From contig JAMXSV010000010.1 of NCBI GenBank assembly GCA_027559495.1, forward strand, positions 1,984,001-2,048,000: a DNA stretch of 64,000 nucleotides. The letters are read 5' to 3'. Within the stretch, counting starts at the first letter, position 1. Each line of letters opens with the position of its first letter. This stretch comes from Aurifilum marmelostoma. Its lineage: Eukaryota > Ascomycota > Sordariomycetes > Diaporthales > Cryphonectriaceae. Below the pieces are notes generated by a model. The model had not been told where the DNA came from and did not search any database. It saw nothing but the letters and a program-made list of their open reading frames with translations. The position numbers and the translations under genes were made by a program. Below, in pieces: positions 11,598 through 23,224 of the stretch.

Positions 11598-13899
11598 TCA
11601 TGCCTCGGGCTCCCCGGCCAAGAGAGCCACGACCGTCTTGACAGCCATCAACGGGTCCTCGCCGCCCTGCACAAGCTTGTCAAACAGCTTTGGTATACCG
11701 ACGATGCTCTTCCGATGGTCCACTGCTTGCCCTGCGAGTATATAGGCGTCAGTCATGCGGGGGGGAAAAAAGGTGCAGTGATGAAAAATCGAGTGGGACA
11801 ACAAGGAAGAAGCGCTTACATTTGCCCAGCACACCAACCTCCACCCCCAGCTTACTGCTCGCCTCACCTGTCCAGTCAAACTCGACGACCCAGCTTACCC
11901 TCAGCTCTGACACCTCCCCATCCCCCCCACCGGCAAGATAAGGAACCTCAAAGTCCATGCTTCTCCGCCCCATGTGCGGCAACAACTCGCCCTTGCTTAG
12001 CATCATAGAGTCCAGACCGCCCAGACCCTCGGTGCTCGCAAAGCTGTCGCCTACACCGCTGTCGCCATCACTGGTGACGTCCTTCTGATGCTGCTGCTGC
12101 TGCTGCCGCCGCCGCCTCCGCTTCTTCCGTGCCCTTGTTGCAAGCACGGCTTCGTTTATCCCGCTCTTGTCGCCGAGCTGTTTCTCGAGGACATGCCAGA
12201 ACTTGGCGCGCTTGAGGGCGATGCGGTACCATTCGGCCATGGCCCAGCACACGATGCTGGGGTTGCGCGTGAGAGCAGGGTGGTAGGGCACTTTCGGCTG
12301 AGGGGACGAGGCGCGGTCGATGAAAGGCCTGAGCTCGGGGGCAGCTGCAGGATCGAGACGCGGCACAGAGAGAGAGGACACGGCGAGAGTGCGGGTGTTG
12401 ACTGTCATTTCAAGGCGTGCGCTGAAGAGGCCAGCAGGTGAAGCGGAGCGGATGGTGATGGTGTGTCTCTGAGTTGTAGGCTGGTCTGGTTCTTCAGCTG
12501 AGGGCGAGATGGTAGCGACAGTCGAACTATACGATAGAGGTGTAAACACTTGTAGGTACGGCAGCTCCTCGGACGTGGTCATGGGTATCGGGTGATGGCT
12601 GATGGGCGGCTGCTGCTGGCTCTCGTCTCTTCTGTCTTCCTGTGGTATTGCCGATGGTAGAAGAATTGACTGGTGCGACCCGTTGAAACCAAGCATCGCA
12701 ATGGGGTTCATGGCTACCTCCAGCCAGTCTGAACCCTGATCAGAATCTGTCCCCTTGGCAGCTGGTAGAACATGGCGTCGCAAGAGGTCGAGGACGGCGT
12801 CCTTGCCGGCTTTCATGGGCAGACCCTGCGCAGCATTCTCAGTCTCTCCTCTTGCCAGTTCCAGGTCCGCCCTGAGGTGCTCGACCTCCCGCAACAGTGC
12901 ATCCCGTTCCTGCTTTTTCTCCCAGTTGGGTCCACGTAGACGAATACTCCGGCGCGGATGTGTTCCAGAAACAAACTCGCTTTCAGGTTTGACTTCGGCC
13001 TCCACAGGCTTCTCGGGAAGGGATGCACTGGCGGTAGTGGGCTTGACTGGGCTCCCGCGCCGTCGCGCCCTGAACCTCTCTGATTCCTTTTGTGGCGGCT
13101 GTCCCAGTGCAACCTCTTGTGAGAGAGGATGTTTCGATGGCGAGCCCTGCTGGCGCGCAGCCTCCCTCTCGCTCGCATCGCGACGTCTCTTAGACGGCGT
13201 GTGATGTATGCCAGAGGGCGGCGTGCTCACCACTGGATCAGGATGCTCGGGTGTTGGTGGCAGTTTGGGCTCCTCCTGTGCTACGACCGGCAAGACGCCC
13301 GTGTTTGTGGGGGATCGGCGTGAGCTCCGCCTTGGGAGCGAGGTTGTTATGTCATCCTCGTTCTCGGGACCTGGCGGAGGCAGTGGTCGGGGCTGTGGTC
13401 GAGTGGGTGTGCGGCGGGGTGGCTGCGCGCCGAAAGTGCTACCACCAACTCGCTTGGAGGGCGATCGTGGCGCGTCCACGACAGGGCCGGGAGGAGCGCT
13501 CTGAGCGGCGGCTGCTCGCCCTTGGGAGGTAGAAGGCCCGGCGACAGGTGATGACGATACTGTGCCACCACCCTCGGAGTGGGGTACCAACTGCGCGGTC
13601 AGCGCAGCTGCCACGTCGGCATCTTCGTCCTGGCTGCCTGCTTGCGACGCGGGTAGATTGTCCTGTGTTTGCGACGCGACTGCTCGTCTGCGGGAGAGGA
13701 TGTCGGGGTTGTGGCGGGCGAGACTCGATCGCGTGGGCGAGGCGAATGAGGGACGCTGAGGAGAGCGCGAAGGAGAGGATCGAGGTTGTTGTGATGCTTG
13801 TGATTGTTGTCCTGGTGGAGGACCTGGAGGGGTGGTGGACTCGACTGGTACCGATGCTGTTGGGGAGGTCTTGCGCCTTTTTGGCGCTGATGAGTCCAT
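11598..13899 (-). CDS. large basic coiled-coil protein, possibly kinetochore or chromatin
   Basis: Two exons (13899-11820 and 11731-11598, 88-base intron) join in frame to 737 residues. The N-terminal half (about 1-310) is disordered and rich in Ser, Pro and Arg, with an NLS-like start (PKRRKTSP), a repeated SP/SPS pattern suited to proline-directed kinases, and the short motif LARHNPDILSRR. A predicted coiled coil lies around WEKKQERDALLREVEHLRA (about 320-350). The C-terminal third is more ordered, with alternating strands, ending in VEFDWTGEA and a final helical segment in exon 2. A lysine/arginine and glutamine-rich insert interrupts it. I cannot name the family with certainty. Disordered tail plus coiled coil plus a compact C-terminal domain resembles inner-kinetochore RWD proteins (CENP-O/P type), but this is a guess. 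Confidence 0.8.
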
Positions 13900-14527
13900 T
13901 GTTGACTATACACACAGGATGGGCTATGCCATTGCAGTCATGATGCCTGTAATTCCAGCTGTTGAGACCTGTTCACAACGCGTGTGGTCCCGAACTCGGC
14001 TGATATTCCTCAAGGACGTGTTTTGGGAGAAACTTCAAAAGTAAGTAGCTACTAACTATAGGACGAGACGGGCATGGTGATTGTTTACCCCAGATCCCGG
14101 GCGCGTCCAGGGGCCGTCCCAGTGACAGGGGAGGTCCCTTCTGCCCCTCTAGCAGCTGGCCCAGTGGGCGATGCACTGATGACGCCAGTAATTCCAGGGA
14201 CCAAGGAGCTGATAGGCACGGCTTAAACCGGAACACAGCGTGTTGCACCACAGGGGCAGAACAAGCGACGCCATTGTAGTTCTGATGACATACCGAGGAA
14301 ACCAATCCCTGTTTTTGCGCCTTCTTTTTTTTCTTTTCTTTTCTTTTTCTAAGGTTTTATCATCCTCTCTAAACACCTATCAACTCAACCTTGAGCGCCA
14401 ACGTTTCTTCTTCTCTTTTTCCTTGTTATTCTTGGGGCCTCTCTGCGATCATCTTCAAGCAAAACAAAGTCAATGCGTCTGCCATAGCCTTGCCAGTACT
14501 TCCTTTCTATCAACAAGCATAGCGACC
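13900..14527. other. divergent promoter region between two genes
   Basis: These 628 bases separate the start codons of two divergently transcribed genes (the coiled-coil protein on minus and the Oxld protein on plus). A strong pyrimidine tract near 14325-14350 precedes the Oxld start. A shared bidirectional promoter is possible but not shown. Confidence 0.5.
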
Positions 14528-15605
14528 ATGTCATCCTCGGTGCGCACCCTCCTCCTCAGCCCGCGCCCGCTGCGCTCCCTCGCTGCAGCCCGCCGGAGCT
14601 ATGCCACGATCCCCACCAAGAACCCAAACCCGACAGTTCCTCTCGAGCCCTCGCAAGAGCAGGCCATGCCCATAGGGCGCTTCTACGAGGCCATTCTCAA
14701 CTCTGGCCAGCCCATCCCCAAGGTGAAGCCCGAGGAGCCCGCCTCCTCGGTCAAGGAGAAGCAACAACAAGCTGCCGAGGCTGAGGCCGACAAGGAGCCC
14801 GCGAAGCGCGGCCGCAAGCCCAAGGCCAAGCTGGAGCCCGAGCCCGCGTCCACGGCGACGGCATCCACCGCACCGACCGCCTCCGCCGCCGCGAGCCCCA
14901 AGGCCACCGCCAAGGAGGCCGCCTCCAAGTCTTCGGTAAGCAGCAGCCCGTCCTCCTCCTCCTCCCCAGGACCAGGCGCGGCCGGCGAGGTTTCACCCCC
15001 ATCCTCTTCGGCGACGTCTTCTCCCCCCATCCCAACCCCGCCCCCGACGTCGACAAGCACTGAGGACAAGGCCAAAGTAATCTTCGGGTCGAGCCTTGCC
15101 GGCCCCGCCGAGCGCGCCGAGCGCCTCGCAGCAATCCGGGCCAAGAGCAGCATGGTGGCTGGCGTGCTGGTCCCCCCCAAAACCAGAGGAGCCGGACAAC
15201 TGCTGCATGAGTGGATGTGTCAACTGTGTATGGGATCGGTACCGTGACGAGATGGAGGAATGGGCGCTCGCGAACGCTGAGGCGCAGAAGAGGGCGGCTG
15301 CGGGAGTGTCTGGGGCCGAGGAGGAGGAGACACCACAGATTTCTACGGTTTCAGAAGGAGAGAGGCCACCGCCTGCGGAATCAACAGCAGCAGCTCATAC
15401 AGTGGTCAGCATGGACGATGACGGCGGCGGCTCAGAGACGAATTGGGATGTGGGCGCAAAGGCACCAGTGGGTTCCGGCAAGATCGCCAAGGACTTCTGG
15501 GACGATGATTTGTATAAAAATGTTCCTGTCGGCATCAGGGAATTTATGAAGCAGGAGAAGAAGTTGAAGGAGAAACATTTGCGGGAGGGCACCGCTGGAG
15601 GCTAA
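14528..15605 (+). CDS. mitochondrial oxidoreductase-like (Oxld) domain protein, frameshifted
   Basis: The ATG at 14528 starts a presumed mitochondrial presequence (MSSSVRTLLLSPRPLRSL, then ARRSYATIP). A long Lys/Ala/Ser/Pro-rich low-complexity region (about 60-185) leads to IFGSSLAGPAERAERL and GVLVPPK. The Oxld signature continues as PEEPDNCCMSGCVNC and VWDRYRDEMEEWA, but one frame further on. The jump is at 15172-15182, a run of seven C and four A, where the conserved text reads straight through if one base is ignored. The C-terminus ends at 15605 after FWDDDLYKNVPVGIREFM. The family (yeast YPL107W, human OXLD1) is small, mitochondrial and cysteine-rich; its role is unclear. An intron cannot explain the jump because both flanks are conserved and adjacent. 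A sequencing indel is most likely, a recent null allele less so. Confidence 0.85.
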
Positions 15606-16260
15606 TATCTTTAATGATGATCCGCCTCTCTGGGGCTTACTTTCTGCTACAGGTCGGGCCCTGCAAGCTCAGTGACGCCCTGTTCCGATACTCCGTGGAC
15701 ATGGACCAAAGTCGCTTCAACGCGCCGTCGAGTATGGAAAAATAGACGAGAGGTGTGAGGACGATATTCGACTTACAACGCGCCTTCGAGGTTCGACGGA
15801 TGATGGCCCAGCAGTTTCGCGCCTGTCATATGTGCACTCGACATAAGCAAACAGAAGAGCTTTTGTCTCCTCCAAGACATGACATGTAGAAGATAATATT
15901 TCTAGCGACCTGCACATTGCTTGACGGCCCTGTGATATGGTGGTGGTCAATGTCTTGCGAGCCTTGTTCATGCTGTTGTAAGGCGGATACAGGAGCCGCT
16001 AAGTACTTACTTAAGTACTGACCGCCAAGCATCAACTGCGCCACAGCAGCAGCAGCAGCCGCCGCCACAGCACATGAAGCCTGGAAAGCTCGCGGTTGTA
16101 CAACGCATAGCAAAGCCGCGGCGAGCCTATCATTAAGCCTCTTGTCTCACAGTACCAACACCAAAAATCTCACACCATTAAATCTACTCACCAACAAGAC
16201 TCGTCCCTCTCCGCCGCCGCAACTCTGTATACCTCGAATTTCGGCTGGCTTTTCACCACC
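15606..16260. other. intergenic, Oxld gene to small membrane protein
   Basis: No ORF looks coding. A short (GCA)n-like stretch lies near 16045-16060 (CAGCAGCAGCAGCAGCC). The last 100 bases are CA/CT-rich leader-like sequence before the ATG at 16261. Confidence 0.45.
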
Positions 16261-16680
16261 ATGAAACCTCTCTATCGAAGGCTCCTCTTTGTCCTCCTCA
16301 CCACCGCCGCACTCTGGCTGCTCCTGCGCATAAAAGAAGCATGGCAGCACCGAGACAACGTCAACTTCAGCACCGCCGACGCCGGCGGATCGGATATCTC
16401 CACGCTCATCAACATCGTCAAGGCGCTCATGGAGGTCTACGACGCGATACCCGATGACTACAAGGGCTGCGTGCTCTCGTCGGCCGGCGCGGGCGTCGCT
16501 GCGTGGGGCATCAGCAGGGCCTTTCGCCCTGACGAGCGCGATCGGAACCGCTGTGTGGCTGTGGGCACTGCGGTGTTTGGTGTCACCACGGCTTTGTCTG
16601 TCGCGGCTGTCAACTACCACAGCCTGCCTTCTGCTGTCATGACGGCGCTCTGGAGCAAGGCCGATTTACTTCAGACTTGA
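16261..16680 (+). CDS. small membrane protein of unknown function
   Basis: This single exon encodes 139 residues. It has an N-terminal hydrophobic segment after two arginines (LLFVLLTTAALWLLL), a soluble middle with a short acidic stretch, and two Ala/Gly-rich hydrophobic segments near residues 76-90 and 101-118. It could be an anchored protein with up to three membrane passes. I do not recognise a family. GC-rich third positions and the even hydrophobic periodicity support coding. It is convergent with the SDR gene, with 264 bases between stops. The start at 16261 is the first ATG after a pyrimidine-rich leader. Confidence 0.6.
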   Translation: MKPLYRRLLFVLLTTAALWLLLRIKEAWQHRDNVNFSTADAGGSDISTLINIVKALMEVYDAIPDDYKGCVLSSAGAGVAAWGISRAFRPDERDRNRCVAVGTAVFGVTTALSVAAVNYHSLPSAVMTALWSKADLLQT

Positions 16681-16944
16681 TTGGGGAGGCATGACATCCG
16701 GGCTGAAATGTGTGGTCGTCCTGCATCTTGCCCGAGACGGAGACTTTGGACGAGCCTTTTGGGGTCATCGACATCTGCATCAGACCTAGGCAGCAAGCAG
16801 GTCGGTGCTCATCGGTTCTCAGCTGTACCATTCAAGAGGTCCAATAGCCCAGGCATTCAGTTGAATCTTCACCATCGTTGCTTATATTTATACGCTCGAT
16901 GATGAAGAAGGCTCTCTGCTCTGGCCCACGTGCACTCCCGCCAC

Positions 16945-18046
16945 TTACTGTTCCTCCTCCAGCTTCTCCAGATACTGGCTAGCAACATCAGCCACGGCAT
17001 CCTCAAAGCTCTTGACCCCACCCAGCAGGGCCACCACGTCACTCGAGTCGTACTTGATGGGCTGTAAAGGCACCGTTCCCTTCTTGAACACTCCCGCCTT
17101 GACATGTTCAGGGAATCGTTTCTCCACATACTCGAAGATGGTGTCATAGTCGACCTCGAGCGCGATGCCGAAATCCTTGCCGGCGCAGCGGTCATCAAAG
17201 GCGACGCGCATATGCGTCTCGGCTACATCGTCGATGTGGACGAACCCGCCGAGCAGATGAATCGGCACCTCTCCGCCCAGCATGCCCGCCATCATGAAGT
17301 TGTTGGAGCTGTTCTGGGTCTGCATCATGGCGGTGTCCAGCGCCAGCTCGTTGCGGCCGAAGACGTAGCCCGGAAAGATGCGGGAGACGGTGAAGTGCGG
17401 GTTCTGCGTCCTGATGAAGGCGTCCGTGTTGTGCGTCTCGACCAGCTTGCCCGTGATGTACGCCTCTACCCCGTTGTCGAAGGCCGCGGGGACGGGGTCC
17501 GGGGGTGGGACACGCGTTGACGCCGAGACCGTCTCAGGGCCTACTGTGTAGCCGAGATTGGCCAGACCGGACGAGGTGATCACGACGCGCTGCACGGTGG
17601 GGGCCTTGAGGGCAGATTGCAGAAGGTTCAGCGGAATCTTGACCCTATCCGAAGGAAGTCAATGTACAGGTCTGAAGGTCTGAATGTGGGATATCTACAC
17701 ATTTTCAAGACAAATGATATGAGATGCCTTACGTTGGCTCGTACACCTGGGTCATTGGTTCCATATGAGGCAGCGGCACGGGCGCCCCGGCGTGAATGAT
17801 ATGGGTGACCCCCTGCAGCGCCGAGTCAAAGGCACCGTCGACCGTCAGATCCGGAATGACCACCGAGGCGAGGCGCTCGCCGGCTGCTGCGCCGAGCTTC
17901 AGGACAGCGGGGTTCGACGCCACCGCCCGGGCTTTCTCCTCGGACCGCACCGTAAAGCGCACATTGTGGCCGGCCTCGAGCGCATTGAGGAGGATGCGGA
18001 AGCCAACCAGGCCGCTGGCCCCTGTGAGGAGGATTGTGGCAGTCAT
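16945..18046 (-). CDS. NAD(P)-dependent extended SDR, dihydroflavonol-reductase-like
   Basis: Two exons (18046-17733 and 17644-16945, 88-base intron) join in frame to 337 residues. The Rossmann dinucleotide motif TGASGLVG is at residues 8-15, the catalytic YxxxK pair is Tyr167/Lys171 in EAYITGKLVE, and the supporting Ser lies in VITSSGLA. An Arg in FTVRSEEKAR after the second strand favours NADPH. The size and layout match fungal NAD-dependent epimerase or dihydroflavonol-4-reductase-type ketoreductases, which reduce carbonyls on varied small molecules. The natural substrate is not deducible. It sits between a small membrane protein and a D-2-hydroxyacid dehydrogenase, with no polyketide or peptide synthase nearby to suggest a pathway. 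Confidence 0.9.
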
Positions 18047-19145
18047 CTTCTCGGTTTGTTCACTGAAGTCTACGTGATTCTTATCGTTTCACTTGAAGAC
18101 TCCAAAGATCACTCGAAAGATATTATTGCAAAGTGAATAAGACCGAAAGCAAGTCGAGGAATAGAGGGCGCATCCAATTTGCTCATGAAGTCTCTCATTT
18201 CAAGAATGACACCCCTTCAGCATGTCCAGACTTTAAGTACTTGACTTGACACGTCCTATACCACCTTAGTGGATTCCGTCCTGTGTGGGCTTTCGGCACG
18301 TCCTCACGATAATTGGTTGATCTACGTCTTTTCCCCCTCCCCGGGATTCGGTCCCGGAGTAAATGGTAGATGATTGATAAGACGTTGACCACCAACCTCA
18401 ATTCGGGACGCTATTATACCCTCCCTACCTGCTTCAGTTCACCATATTGCCGCGCGCATACCGCAGGGCACTATAGGATCAGCATGTGTGGATCGAGGGC
18501 TGAGAGTGGAGCAACTGTGCCTCATTTAGCTTCAAGAATACTTCTCCTCTTTGCTATCAAGGTTTACGGGTAATGACACAGGTCAGACGTGTAGCTTGGA
18601 TAAACAAGTGCTCAAGTAATCACTAGCAGACGAAGGGTGCCCTGCTCTTCAAGAGAGGTGTCATGACGGAGGTCCGGGTGCTGGACGTACATGACTGCGG
18701 AATAAATACATGCTCATAATGTTGTTTTGGCACTCTGGTGTTCGATGCGCATGCGTGTTCAGTTCGTCTTGGGGGTCCATTATCTCCCTGTTTTATGCAA
18801 GGTGCGGATATGTTTGGAGAGATTCTTGCGTCACAACTATTGTCTAAGAGAAAGACGACGTGAGTGAGGTGGTAGTTGTTGGAAAGGTAACTGAATAGCT
18901 TCAAAGTTCTCTCGTGATCGTAATTATGGCTGTCATGGTCACATCACCTGATCAAATATTGCTGGATGCCGAGGTATTTCGTCTTGAGGAGATTGGTCAA
19001 AGTGGGCAGTGTACACATATTTTGAAATTGGTTTCCTTGAAATGGTCTTCTAAAGTCTCAACTATCCAACCCCCAGAAAAGTTCATCAAACGCTGATATT
19101 TCATAGCAAAGCATCACACACACATCATGGCCGGTCCAGCCAGCC
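18047..19145. other. intergenic, 1.1 kb
   Basis: No coding region is seen. An imperfect hairpin (CCCGGGATTCGGTCCCGG) lies at about 18340-18357. Other short ORFs lack any recognisable motif. Confidence 0.45.
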
Positions 19146-20547
19146 TCACCATACCTGGTTCACCAGCTTCATCCCTTTCGCCAACCTCCCCAGGTTCTCA
19201 GCCAGCACCCCTGCGATACAGTCCTCCACATACTCCTCGAAGCACCAGCTCATGTGAGGCGTGATGCTCACGTTCGGCAAGCCCCAGAGCTCATGGTCCG
19301 CCGGCAGCGGTTCCGGGTCCGTCACATCCAATGCCGCGCCCGACAGCCGGCCGTCCTTGAGCGCGGCGACGAGGTCCTGCTGCACAATTATCGGCCCGCG
19401 CGAGACGTTGACCAGAAACGGTGCCGTGGCTTCTTTCCCTCTGCCGAGGATGTCGAACTCCTCCCTGCCGAGGGCGTGTCTCGTGGTCGGTGTGAGCGGG
19501 GTGAAGATGGCGAGGATATCAAGATCCGCGCCGAGGAACTTGTGCAGGCCGGCTCGTGTTCCGCCAGAGTGCCACTCGATCGGCAGCTGACCTTGGTCGT
19601 CGCCCATGGCCGGGTCCGAGGCCAGGCTGGCTGGTGTGTTGAGGCGCCTCGACTCGGGTGTGGACTTCTCGCTCGAGGTGCAGGCTATGATGTGCATTCC
19701 CATGGCGTGTAGTATACGGGCGGCTGAAGGCTCATAAAGCAACGTCAGAACATGAGCAGGACTATATACATGGTTATAAAGGATAAAGGGACAATGACGA
19801 TATGATCCGTTGCTTACCCTGTCTGCCGATGCTGCCGTACCCCCAGATGCCCACCCTCTTTCCAGCAAGCACATTCGCCATAGGATACCCTCCTCTTCTG
19901 TCCCTCTCCGGTCCAACCCACTTCCTCTCGCCCATGACCTTGAGCACCCGCGGGTATTGGTGTGCCCACGACAACACCTGCAAGACCACATACTGCGCAA
20001 TCGACCTCGCGCTCACGCCTGAGCACGTCGCGACGGGGATCGACGGGTTAGAGAGGAGCGGGGTCTCGCGTAGGTGGTCATGACCCGAGGTGAGCAGTTG
20101 GACAAGGCGAAGGTTGGGCAGGACGTCGAGGGATGGTGGGGACTGGTCGAAGGTGAGGTATATTGTCGCGGCACGGTAATCGGCTGTGCTCAGGTAGATT
20201 TTAGTGGTTAGCATCTCTGTGAGAATCGAAAACCACCAGTACAGAGAATGCGAAAGGGTGAAATAGTCATGCCAGGAAAAATGGCAATGGACGTGAGCAG
20301 TTCATTTACCCTCTGGGATCAGTCGGTCATTGTAGACACATGATGATCGGTCCTTCAGTGTGTGCCATATGAACCTGACGTGTGGAAATCTGGCTTGAAG
20401 ATTCTGAATGGCCCGTCTGGGCTCTGCAAAATGGAAGACCGGGCAGAGAACAACTTCTTCACGCGGCTTGGAAGGTTCGCGATGCCGGTGGCCGTGGCTG
20501 TTCACCTGGGTTGCCGACCCGTCGATTTCAGTCTTTTGGAGGAGCAT
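19146..20547 (-). CDS. D-isomer-specific 2-hydroxyacid dehydrogenase
   Basis: Three exons (20547-20310, 20183-19818, 19723-19146; introns of 126 and 94 bases) join in frame to 393 residues. The NAD-binding motif GYGSIG is at residues 194-199 and is completed by RQAARILHAMG across the second splice. The catalytic Arg lies in LVNVSRGPIIVQQ, the Glu in DVTDPEPLP, and the His in SITPHMS, so the Arg-Glu-His set is complete. The family reduces 2-keto acids such as glyoxylate, hydroxypyruvate or branched keto acids with NAD(P)H. The particular substrate is unknown. An insertion with the acidic SDPAMGDDQGQ stretch follows the second strand of the cofactor domain, a feature of many filamentous-fungal members. 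The chosen ATG is the first in frame in exon 1. Confidence 0.92.
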
Positions 20548-22382
20548 TGTTCGATCTGAAGCTGTCCTTGTCCGCAAACAAGAAGAAGGCTCAACAAAGC
20601 TCTACTAGAAACTGCTTATGTCTTCCTAAATCTCAACAGCGATTTATATATCATGACCATCAAATCCTGCGCCTTTTAATTTTCAGATTTTTCCCCTCCC
20701 TTCTTCTCGCTCCTTTCTTGTGCCATCATCAGGGCCCACCATGCTACTCCTATATTCTCGCTGTTTATCGATCCGTTCATCGGCCGAAGAGCAGTCAAGA
20801 TCGTATCATCCTCGACACCGGCTGCATACGGACGATAATTTCGAGCCTCCTTCGGTGGTGTGCCAGACCCAATCGAGGGCTCTGGTGGGCCCTGTTGTCT
20901 TTTAATCCAGCGGAAAGCTTCGGTAAACAACGGAGGAAAGACTCTTCACTTGAGTGACCCAAAGTTTGTTGCTACCTTCTGTGGTGCGCTCGCTGGACCG
21001 TTGTCATTATAAGGCTGTGGCTCAGGCTGGACGGCCCGAATTATCAGTGGATGCCTTGTGGGCCAGGGGCGCCTCTCTGTGGGGCCGTAACGGCGAGGCT
21101 CCAGAGCGGAATGCGGCCCGCAGCGATACAGAGCCACTTCCGCGCTCTCGTGGCCGTGAAAAGCCGAGCGTGGTGTCGTATATCATGATGAACAGTGTTC
21201 CTAGGGCCGGGAATTCATCGCTATTCCATTCAGCCTGGGAGTCAAGGCATTCAAAAGCCTTCCCATGATCAGTAAGGCCACAATCTCTCTCCAGGTGAGA
21301 TGTACAGGCAGCGGGTAAGCTTGTTGATACTGCAACTGACATGGGCCCTATGGCCAATACACGGCCGGAGACTTCCTCAAGGACGATGTCATCACGTTGT
21401 GGAACTGTGTCCGGCTTAAGGCACCCAATGCCCCAGCCTTCTGTTTGTCCAGTATGCGTAGGGATCCATGAGCGAAATCGGAGTATCCGACTCCAGCATT
21501 GTGCATATCATCGGAAAGCTCCATATACCGACCATGGTTCACTCACCCGTCCAGGCTGGTGCTGGTGTCGAGCAGACTTCGTTTTCATGTAATTAATGGC
21601 CATTCCTGATGAGTCATTGTCTAGGAGCGAAAGCGGTTCTTTGCCGACCATCTGTAGCCCGGCGTAGTGATCATCGACGGCAGCAAGAACTCAGTGAAAA
21701 ACTCCCAGCATAGGTTGACGAGGCGGTAAATAGTCGACCTGCTCCGAGCTTCGAAAGCTTGAAGACCAGTCACGATCTTGGCCCGCTCCTTCAGCCTGGC
21801 CAGGGCGGGCTACTGAAATGGTCAGCAGAGTTCGGTCAAAAAAAAACCCCCCCCCCATCACCCTGAAAAATGATATGATGCCATTGCCGGAGTGCGACGA
21901 GCCTCTCGTAGCCACTGAACAGTACGAGACCACATGCAGCGGTCACAAGATTGGCACGTCACAAGCCGTAGTGCTGGAGTGAAGTCAATGCAGAACTCAA
22001 ATTTCTCTTGTTTCAAATGTGCCACCCGCCCCTGTATGTATTCCTCGCGGAGAGGTGAGCTCTAAATTCATTGTCGCTTTTGCCCCTCTTTTTGTATTTC
22101 CCTGTCTCGGATTCCAGACTCAGTCGCCGAAAGAATGGCTGCCGTGAGAGCGGTCTGTATGGTCTTCGTGTCTATTCGGTTGAATCAAAATACCGCCCTG
22201 GCGAAATGGAAGAACTGACGAAACGGACTAGTGACCGCAAGTGTTGGGGCCCAAAGGCTGGCAGCGGAGTTCCGTCGCTATCTGAGGGATCAAGGCCCCT
22301 GCAGCGTTGTCAGAGGTCATCCGCAGGAACATGATGGACACCCTGAAGCGTGTTGATGCAGTCGATTCTCGCAAAGTGGTGA
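20548..22382. other. intergenic, 1.8 kb
   Basis: Only short random ORFs on both strands. Homopolymer runs of A and C adjoin at about 21838-21857. Nothing else is recognised. Confidence 0.45.
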
Positions 22383-23224
22383 TCATGAGCTGCCATTGGC
22401 CTGCTTGGCCTTGGCCTGTCGCGCGAGCTCGTCGTGCTCCTCTATGTCACCAGCCTCCCAAGGGTAACAGATCCACTCGTCGCCGACGGTGCGAGCAGCC
22501 AGGTAACGACCGCTTTCCATCATGTCCTGGGGGAGAGTGCCCTTCTTCTGCTTGTCCTTGTTCTGTTCGCGAGCCCTGTTAGCACCCGTCACATAGCTCG
22601 AATTAACCCGTCTGGCTGTCCCCTCCCAGGTATTCTACTCACGTGCAACACAAATATGCTGAACTCGGTCTTGCCATCGACTCCCAGCTTCTGCCTCGCC
22701 AGCTCGACATCCTTCTCTAGCTCCTTGACGGCGTACTCGAGGGTGGTCCGGGTGTCATCGACCTCGTCGACGATGAGGATCTTCTTGCCGATCAGGTTCT
22801 TCATCTCGCCGAGGCTGGTGAGGTCGAGCCACTGGGTACGCGTGACCTTCTTGCCAGGCTCCTCGACGACATCGTCCGTGGGCAGCTGCTCGTAGAGGGA
22901 CAGGCCGATCGCCTGGATGGGGATGTTGGGGCTGCCGGTCTTCTTGAGGAAGGATCGCAGGATGCGAGCAGGGACGTAGCCACCGCCGCCGATTGCGATC
23001 ATCAGCTGGGGCTGGAACTTGGCGAGGATGTGTTCCGCAGACTCCTTGCAGAGGTTGTGGACCTGTAGGTAAAAAGAAAAAAAAAGCCCAACGGACCAAA
23101 GTCAGTGGCGAGGAACAAGAGCAGAGCTCGCTGGAGGCGATGATTCGGAGGGTTCAAGGGAGGAAGCAGGGAGAGCGAAAGGGCTGCGCACATCATTGTA
23201 TGTGACATAGAGCTTCTCAGCCAT
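22383..23224 (-). CDS. XPT1: xanthine phosphoribosyltransferase
   Basis: Three exons (23224-23192, 23062-22643, 22562-22383; introns of 129 and 80 bases) join in frame to 210 residues, close to the roughly 209 of yeast Xpt1. The N-terminus MAEKLYVTYNDVHNLC spans the first splice and matches the family start, which settles the tiny 11-codon first exon. The PRPP-binding loop is ILIVDEVDDTRTTL near residues 107-120, and the GGGGYVPARILR loop follows the first strand. Xpt1-type enzymes convert xanthine (and weakly guanine) plus PRPP to the nucleotide in purine salvage in the cytosol. The C-terminus (YPWEAGDIEEHDELARQ) is charged and helical. No neighbouring purine genes are present. Confidence 0.93.

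Noticed and set aside
14936..14969. possible 34-base GT-AG intron in the Oxld gene
   Set aside because: Too short for a fungal intron, and it lies upstream of conserved sequence that is already in a single frame, so it does not repair the frameshift.
4607..17732. three unrelated introns of exactly 88 bases (4607-4694, 11732-11819, 17645-17732)
   Set aside because: No shared sequence is visible between them; the equal length is taken as coincidence, not as introner-like elements.
18340..18357. hairpin resembling a tRNA T-arm
   Set aside because: The stem-loop is present but there are no acceptor, D or anticodon arms around it.
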